DNA of 64,000 nt from Gnetum montanum (Eukaryota > Streptophyta > Gnetopsida > Gnetales > Gnetaceae). Positions 57,417 through 64,000 of this stretch are shown one piece after another (the stretch's first letter is position 1; every line of letters starts with the position of its first letter). The notes below the pieces were generated by a model. That model made no database searches and was not told the DNA's origin. It worked only from the letters and a program-made list of their open reading frames with translations. The stretch spans positions 578,923 through 642,922 of the forward strand of contig MNCI01010074.1 in assembly GCA_015680685.1 (NCBI GenBank), in the 5' to 3' direction. Both the position numbers and the translations under genes were made by a program.

Positions 57417-58665
57417 CAGTCGATTACAATTTTATATGCAACCCAGCTATTTCAACATTCACAACAGCAAACACATATTCACATTTAACTGTTGAGTCTA
57501 TTTGGAGGTATCTCGACCTTGGTGTTGCTAAAGACCAACGAGCACCTAAACCCTGTTCGAGGCACTCATTGGTGGTCACATCCCAAATGATCACCAACAA
57601 GGGGTAAACATGGTTATTGTAATGTTTTTTATGATTTTGGCTTGACTTCTTTGCCTAACTTCATTAATCTTACCTCTTGCAGGTACAACGTCAACAAGAA
57701 AGGTTTGATCATTAATGACCAAATCAAAGCTACTATGTACCAATAGTTAAGAGGGGACTTTGATGAATACATCACCAAGTTCAACATGGTATATAAGAAG
57801 TGCAAGGATGATAAGACAATGCATAGCTGGTGGGTAGATGCTGGTAACATGGATCAAACTCTAGCTAGAAACTCTACACCGCAAAAGAAAAGTAAAGGTG
57901 AGCATATAGCTTCTAGTGTTTTATGGCTTTAAGTATTTTACTACTTTTCTTGTTTGTTGAAATTGCTCATATGGATACTAACCCTCAATTATTACTTCAC
58001 AGGACCTTCCACCTCAACTGATTTCACTATACCACTTTCAGGCTTGTGTCATGAGAAAACCCTCATCCCAAAGTTTGGTGATGTGACATCAACGTAGGAG
58101 TGGCTAAAGGGATAGGTGCCTAGATATGTCCAAGCAAACATCCAACGTGTAGGTTTGCTATGGAGATGTTGCATGTTATTGACTCCTTTAATGAGGACGT
58201 TAATCACTTTAGCACCATCATCCAAGATATTAAGGTGAACATAAGCATAGGTGCTAACCTCTTTTGTGACTTGTTTGGGGTCCCTAGTGATGGGGCCAAG
58301 GTTCCTACTAGGACAGTGAGGGAATCAGGCGATCATGAGGAAGTTCTAGAGTGGCTTCATGTTAGATTGGGCCACTCTAGAATTTCAATGGATAACTTCA
58401 TAAACCTTGATGCAAAGGAATCATATCCTTTGTTTAGGTCTCGTGCATTCCCTAAATTGCTATCACAAAAGAAGGTGATCGAACTAGCACAAGGGTGGAC
58501 CTTTAAGAAGGTCTTGATGGAGGGCATCAAATTATATGGGGCCACTCCTTTGGCTACTAGGCTTCAAGAGGATATTCTTAGACTCTGTGTTAACACTTCT
58601 ACGATAATCCACATGCACTTTGCATTTTTTGTAGGTTATCTAAAGAGGTTCGTAGAGTTATTGGT
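57417..58665 (+). pseudogene. Gene G1, exons 1-3 (copy 2), interrupted by element B'
   Basis: The same three exons as in copy 1 are present: exon 1 ends at 57603 (donor GTAAAC), exon 2 is 57683-57897 (donor GTGAGC), and exon 3 starts at 58003. All splice dinucleotides are kept. The exon-1 ATG of copy 1 is ATT here. A TAG at 57745-57747 is shared with copy 1, while a second exon-2 TAG of copy 1 (13964-13966) is a sense codon here. The frame is open from 58160 into the B' insertion. Confidence 0.5.
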
Positions 58666-59505
58666 TGATGAGCGGTAAGGTACCCCTATGCCCAATCATA
58701 CGAATATGAGCATTCACGCATGATCCAGTTAAACCTCGAGGATTAAGTGCTTATGCACCCATGCATAACAAGGATGAGTTATGCAGTCATTGTCTTCCTA
58801 AGCTTACTTGTAAGGCACAATTATATGGTTAAGTAAACTCGAGGTATATGATTTTTTTTCATGTTTTTTATATTTTCTATCTCAGTCTCCTCAGTGTGTG
58901 AAATGAAAATATTTAGTTAACTAATGGGTTTTTGTGACTCTAATGTTGATCGAATCCTAACACCAGCATCTATTCCCACTCTTCGGACAAATCCTAAACT
59001 AGTGTAACACTACTGGGATTACCAAACACTAGTCGTTATTGGGTTACCAAGCGTTCCACGTATGCTTGAAGTGGTCATGCTAAGTGTGCTAATTCCTTGA
59101 TAATTAATAATTCTATAAAAATAACATTGATTAACTAATGAAATCATCAAATAACATTAAATATAATAGTTAAGCTATTCTGAATATTACAAGGTTTATC
59201 ACAAAGTTTGTCTTTATTTCTGGACACAAGGTGTGCTTAGGTACACAATGCTGGAATAAAGATCTATTCACTCTATGACTCCTACTATGGGCACTCAAAA
59301 ATAATTCTAACTCTAGAAGAGAAAAACTACAAGAGTTTAGCTAAAGGATTGAAAAAATACTATGCTAAACCAAAAGCCACTGTCTCTTATTTATAGACAA
59401 CGAGACAAGCTCCAACATCAAGTGTTCGATGTTGCTTAGCTTATTTGATATTACATATATGATATCGGGGGTCCAATATCAAGTTGCTTATTTGGTGACT
59501 CATCA
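58666..59505 (-). repeat. Element B' 3' LTR (840 bp)
   Basis: TGATGAGC to CTCATCA, followed inward by the polypurine tract (GGGGGTA on the minus strand, 59506-59512). The TATA box is at 59388-59395 and AATAAA at 59213-59218. Confidence 0.9.
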
Positions 59506-59512
59506 TACCCCC

Positions 59513-61105
59513 ATGATGGAATGAAAACTCATCCTCATGTTCCTTACAAAATATTGGAAAGGCATGGGATTATTGACTAAATGACAACTGACGATGACAT
59601 GGAATGACAAACTCAAAGTGCTCAATGAATGGATCGACAAACATATTATAACATTGGTGTTCATAACCATTATGGTGAACACTATACATAAGTGACATCC
59701 AGACCCTCATTTGATAGCTTAAAGAGAGAGAGAAAAGAAAATGAGGTGCATTGCTGTCGATGTCAAAAATGTGCACACCATTGTTCAGCCATGGCCACAT
59801 GACTAAGATTTTTCCTTACGTAAATGCTCTTGCTCCAGTCCATCTTAAGTGCTCCCTCTTATCCCAGTCCATTGTTCATGTGATCACCATCTACACACAC
59901 AACACACTCACAAATTAACAAGGATAGATAAGATATAATGTAGTTGATACCTTGCCTTGATATGAAGCACCTTGGCTAGGTTGTGGGTATGGCAGATACT
60001 AGGTAGGGGTTTGTAACTGATAACTACCCAAGGTGTATGAGTAAGATAAGTAATGGAATGGAAAAATTTATGATAGGCCCCCATGACTAAGAGTAAACCT
60101 CCTATAGCAATAGGATGGGAAACGAAAGAAAAAGGAAGATAAGAGAAATAACAACGGTGAAGCTAATAAAAATGCATAGAAGGGAAGAGAAAAACAAAAA
60201 TAGATGTCATGGATGGGATGAAACAAGAAATAGTTGATGGAAAGGTATGTTTAAGGGAAAGAACTTAACAATTGCATCAAAATGAAATGTTAATGGATCC
60301 TTCCCAAAGTAAGCTCATGCTCTTTATGCCTTGACAAACCCATAAACCAAAGAGTCTGTAGGCTCTAGAAATGACATATGAAAACAATAGTTAAAAATTC
60401 ACCCACAAGAATTTACCAAAGAATAACAATGCACTGACCAAGATATAGACTAATCATAAAACCAAAAATGAGGTAGAATACAGGAAGCAATACAAAAAGA
60501 GAAGAGAGAATGGAATGGAATCCTGAAATCAAGGTTGTGTAAAGTTCCTTGTGTATTATGTGATTAATGTGACATAATACAATTCAGTCCAAATAATATT
60601 AGTCAACAATGGAATGGAAGAAAACCTATGAAAAAAATTCAAGTACCCAAGAGAATAGCTAACACAAATGTGTTGAATCCCCTTTAAGTCACACCCTTTT
60701 CAATCCATTTGAATCTTTCCTTGGTTTGAAGAATACCAAGCCACAAATTCATTAATAAGTTTGATTAGAAAAAGGGACAATACATTTCCAAAACAAAGGG
60801 AGACCATAGAGTTAAATGGATGAATGGATGACGTGGACTCATTACTCATTTTATCAAAATAAACCATATCTTAGCATCAACATTAAAAGTCAAAGGTAAA
60901 AACCAAACATTAGCAATCAACACCATTATGTACAACCCACCATCATAAGCACTTATTATGCAATAAGTGAGAATAAATCAAACAAAATGTAATAGAGAAA
61001 GAAATTGTAAAAATGTTAATGATGGTGTAAAACAAAAATAAGTAAACATGAAAAGTGTGTAAAACAAAAAAGACAAAAGAAACTGAGGGCTTAGAATAAT
61101 TACCA
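59513..61105 (-). other. Element B' 3' non-coding region
   Basis: It aligns with B 15600-17510 with no coding sequence. About 310 bases, including the hairpin, are missing at a junction near 60598. Confidence 0.65.
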
Positions 61106-62350
61106 TTAGTGGCCATCTCCCCCATGACTGAGTTGAAAGGAGGAGATCTGAAATAATGAACAGGGTTGTCCATCAACAGAGGTAGTGTTAGTACTAGTCA
61201 TTTTGGGCACATGGAAATGTTTAGTTTGCTGGATGTTGACAAATAATTTCTTACTTGAGCTTCCAAGTTTATAGATTATCATGGCCCCTAAAGGAAAAGT
61301 TTCATCAATGATATAAGGTCCTTCCCATAGTGTTTGAAATTTAGTTCGTTGTGGCACATGTGTGGGATTCCAATAAAGAACCCTATCTCCTGGCTAGTAT
61401 TTGACTTTTCTAATTCTTAGGTCATGATGTTGTCAAGCCTTATGTAGTTCCTTGGATGATAGGGTGGCTAATCGATTTTTATTTAGCAAGTTAAGATTCA
61501 TTAATCGTTCTTTCTGTGATAGAATAAGGTCAAGGTTAAGGTCACATGTTGTAGATAGTGTATAGAGCTCAGCTTGGATAGGAAGTATTGGAAGTTTATC
61601 ATACACTAATTAACTCATATGGAGGATAGCCTATAGGGAGTTTCCATGTGGAGTAGTAGGTCCAAAGAGCATCATTCAGTTTGGTGCTACAGTCTAGCCT
61701 ATATTTGCTAATGGTTTGTGTCAAATTTTTGTGATTTCCCTATTGGTGACTTCAGCTTGACCATTCGCTTAAGGATGATATGGTGTAGCCAGTTTATGCT
61801 CAACTCCTAAACATTGCATCAACTTCCAAAAAGTTGCACCTGTAAAATGTGTAGCATTATCAGAAATAACTGCACGAGGCATGCCAAACCTATTTACCAT
61901 TTGTTGTTGAATAAATCGTGCAGTGGTAGATGATGTACAGTTGGTAACAGTGGTTGCTTCTACCCATTTTGTAAAATAATCAATAACAATAACAATGTAT
62001 GTTTTTCCATTAGAAATTGGTGTAATAGGACCCATAAAATCAATACCCCATATGTCAAATGATTCTAAGGGTTGAATCTATTATTATGGACCCTTCATTC
62101 TAGCCGTCATTCCCCCATTGCATTGGCAGTGCTCACAAGATTGGACAAAATGATGGGCATCCCGAAATAATGTAGGCCAATAATATCCTGCAAGCAGGGT
62201 TCTAATGGCTATTCATCTCCTAGCGTAATAACCCCCACAAGGGCCCTCATGAGCATCTTGGAGAACTCACACTTGATCTATGTCGGGAACACACCATCAA
62301 ACCAAGCCATCTAAACACACCTTGTAAAGGTATCTATTGATTTCCATGAA
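61106..62350 (-). pseudogene. Element B' integrase (decayed)
   Basis: The core is open at 62035-61769: ITPISNGKTYIVIVIDYFTKWVEA, then VISDNATHFTGATFWKLMQCLGVEHKL, so the first two catalytic Asp are kept. The zinc-binding part lies at about 62350-62080 with stops. The C-terminal part (61357-61106) includes PQRTKFQTLWEGPYIIDETF, the standard integrase tail without chromodomain. This is the best-preserved integrase core in the window. Confidence 0.85.
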
Positions 62351-62379
62351 ATGTTTAACTTGGTGGAGAAACTATTGTT

Positions 62380-62640
62380 TCTTTCTAATGTCTAGCCCTT
62401 GTGGTATTTTTTGTGTGAGAAGATAAGAAAGAATGCTACTATACCAATTTGTATCTATGGGTGATTGATTGTTTATTACACCCGCAAAGAGAAGTTCATG
62501 AGGGAAGTGATCAAAAATTGGGTGTTCGTCCTCTTTGTTGTCCCATCGCAACTAAGATAAATGATTGGCAACAACATTCTTGGTGCCTTTATGATCTACC
62601 ATCATGAGATTGAACTCTTGTAAGATCACAAGCCATCGTA
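62380..62640 (-). pseudogene. Element B' RNase H fragment
   Basis: It aligns with B 18766-19027 (the NVVANHLSQL region and the linker to integrase) and breaks off at 62640. Confidence 0.75.
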
Positions 62641-64000
62641 AGATCACACCAGTGACTCAGCATTTGCAACTACCGAAGTACGGATGAATTTGCAGTTGTT
62701 CTAGTTTGGGGCCATAAAATTGAAATATGAATATATTTATGGCCATACCATAATGAGACATGTAGAAACAAAACATGAGTCCTCCATGGCTCCCTAGTCT
62801 ATCATGATGGTTGCAACTACAAGAAATTCATCACCTATAAACATTTAACCCTATGGTGAATATAGCCACAAGATACTTGGCTTCATTTTAAATTTCCTAT
62901 AAATGTTGTAATTTCATGAAAATTGTAGCCTCTCAATTGAAATGGTGGTTATAACCACCCATAATGTTTGTAACTTACCTCACCTTCTCATGATGATTGT
63001 AACTACCTTGAGGTTACTATAAAAGGGCTTCAAGGGTAGGAAGGAAGGTGGGGGCAGGGGGGTCTCACTCTGGGTCTCGGTGGCTAGGGGGAAGAGCATT
63101 TGTAAAGAAGACATTGTGAAAAATTGCTTGTAAGATGACTTGTTAAAGACAACATTTCAGCCTCTTTTTCATAGTCCTATGAGTTATGCTTATTTTCATT
63201 CTGTTTAAATTATTTAGCTAGTGGTTTAGATTGTATCATGCTTGGCAAGTAATTTTGGGATTTTTAGATTGTTCTTATTGTTCTTGTTGCATGATAGAAA
63301 ATTTCTATTAAAATTTCTCCATAGATGAGCTTGTGTTTGAAAGCCTTAAGAGCATTTTAGTACTGAATTTTATTAATTGTGCAATGTATAAGAACCACTA
63401 TTAAGATTATTGTAAGAGAGCCTCTGCATGTAGTCAAGCCATTGAACGATTCAATAGTTAAGAGGGTTCAAAAAATCTTTGGTATTTTGATAGGACCAAA
63501 ATAGCTTCTTTTATCTTTAAAGTGAATCTTCGTGGTATTTCAATCATAAATTGTCAAGTCTTTTGAAGGTTCTGTTAAATGCAATTGTTGACATCCATTA
63601 TCTAGCTAAAATAGAGTCTGGTACGTGATAGTTACGCAGCAATTTCTGGGTAGCATAGTAGGATTGTCTTGAAGAAATTGCTTATTTGAGCCTTGGAAGT
63701 TTGAACAATTCATAGTTATTGAATTTGGGATAGCTTTATTGCGAAGTGTTTACTCGTATCATTTTACCTTGTTTAAACATTTGAGATCTTTACACAAATC
63801 TACTTTCTTTTTCTTTTCTTTCTATTTCCATTGAATCTCGTTCTATTTCAAATTTTCTTGTGGAACTATCTTTTTCTCTAGGGAAAATTAGAAGTAGATT
63901 CGCAGAGTTGTGCTCAAATATTTTTGCAAAACTTTATTTGTTACAAGTAGGTATTATAAGGACCGCATAGACTAGGCAATTGAACAAAATAGGAACTCTC
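62641..64000 (+). repeat. Third, diverged copy of the LTR-like block
   Basis: From about 62930 it aligns with 12490-13450 and 56320-57370, with more differences than those two show to each other. The TATA box TATAAAAG (63018-63025) has the same surroundings (GGGCTTCAAGGG). The block ends with the window, just short of the expected CCAACA. Bases 62649-62930 match nothing else here. No coding sequence is seen. Confidence 0.55.

Larger units (their letters stand above)
58666..62640 (-). mobile_element. Element B': second copy of element B, truncated in RNase H
   Basis: It starts after TTGGT (58661-58665) at exactly the same G1 base as B. It contains the 3' LTR, polypurine tract, non-coding region, integrase and the RNase H end, then stops at 62640. 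RT, PRO, gag and 5' LTR are missing. Shared position proves that B inserted before the locus was duplicated. Confidence 0.9.

Overview
The window looks like repeat-rich intergenic DNA from a large-genome land plant. It is A+T-rich and has no tRNA, rRNA or clear single-copy gene. Almost all of it is decayed Ty3/gypsy retrotransposon sequence of the Athila/Tat type: no chromodomain is visible, the primer-binding sites fit tRNA-Asp, and the LTRs run TGATGAG...CTCATCA when read on the + strand. The species cannot be named from this; a gymnosperm, fern or other large plant genome would fit. Every pol-bearing element lies on the minus strand.

Layout. 1-9824: element A (3' LTR cut by the window edge; INT, RT-RNase H, PRO, gag, PBS, 5' LTR). 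9825-14747: a unique-looking block with a short ORF, an LTR-like block with a TATA box, and the 5' exons of an intron-containing plus-strand gene, here called G1. 14748-35006: element B, inserted into a G1 exon with target duplication TTGGT and itself split by element C (21643-34644, about 13 kb). C carries an extra ORF between pol and its 3' LTR. 35012-36979: the remaining G1 exons; the reading frame continues across the TTGGT site. 37517-41010: a minus-strand gag-protease relic (D) with no RT or integrase. 41106-44682: G-rich repetitive leader-like DNA with a solo LTR (E, 42649-43460). 44683-45731: a plus-strand gag fragment (F).

45732-62640 is a second, diverged copy in the same orientation of 1066 to about 19030: element A', the 5-kb block, G1 exons 1-3 and the start of element B'. 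The simplest reading is a tandem duplication of a unit of roughly 44.7 kb. It came after B entered G1, because both copies carry B at the same base. C is shown only in copy 1; copy 2 ends before the C site. 62649-64000 is a third, more diverged copy of the LTR-like block.

No complete functional element remains: all reading frames carry stops and frameshifts, and the copies differ in which catalytic residues they have lost. Of most interest are a hairpin with compensatory changes in the 3' non-coding region of families A and C, the split G1 gene with preserved splice sites, the extra ORF of C, and a near-invariant promoter-to-poly(A) spacing across LTR families. Several single-N joins mark assembly errors, including a 345-base RT piece placed in inverted orientation.
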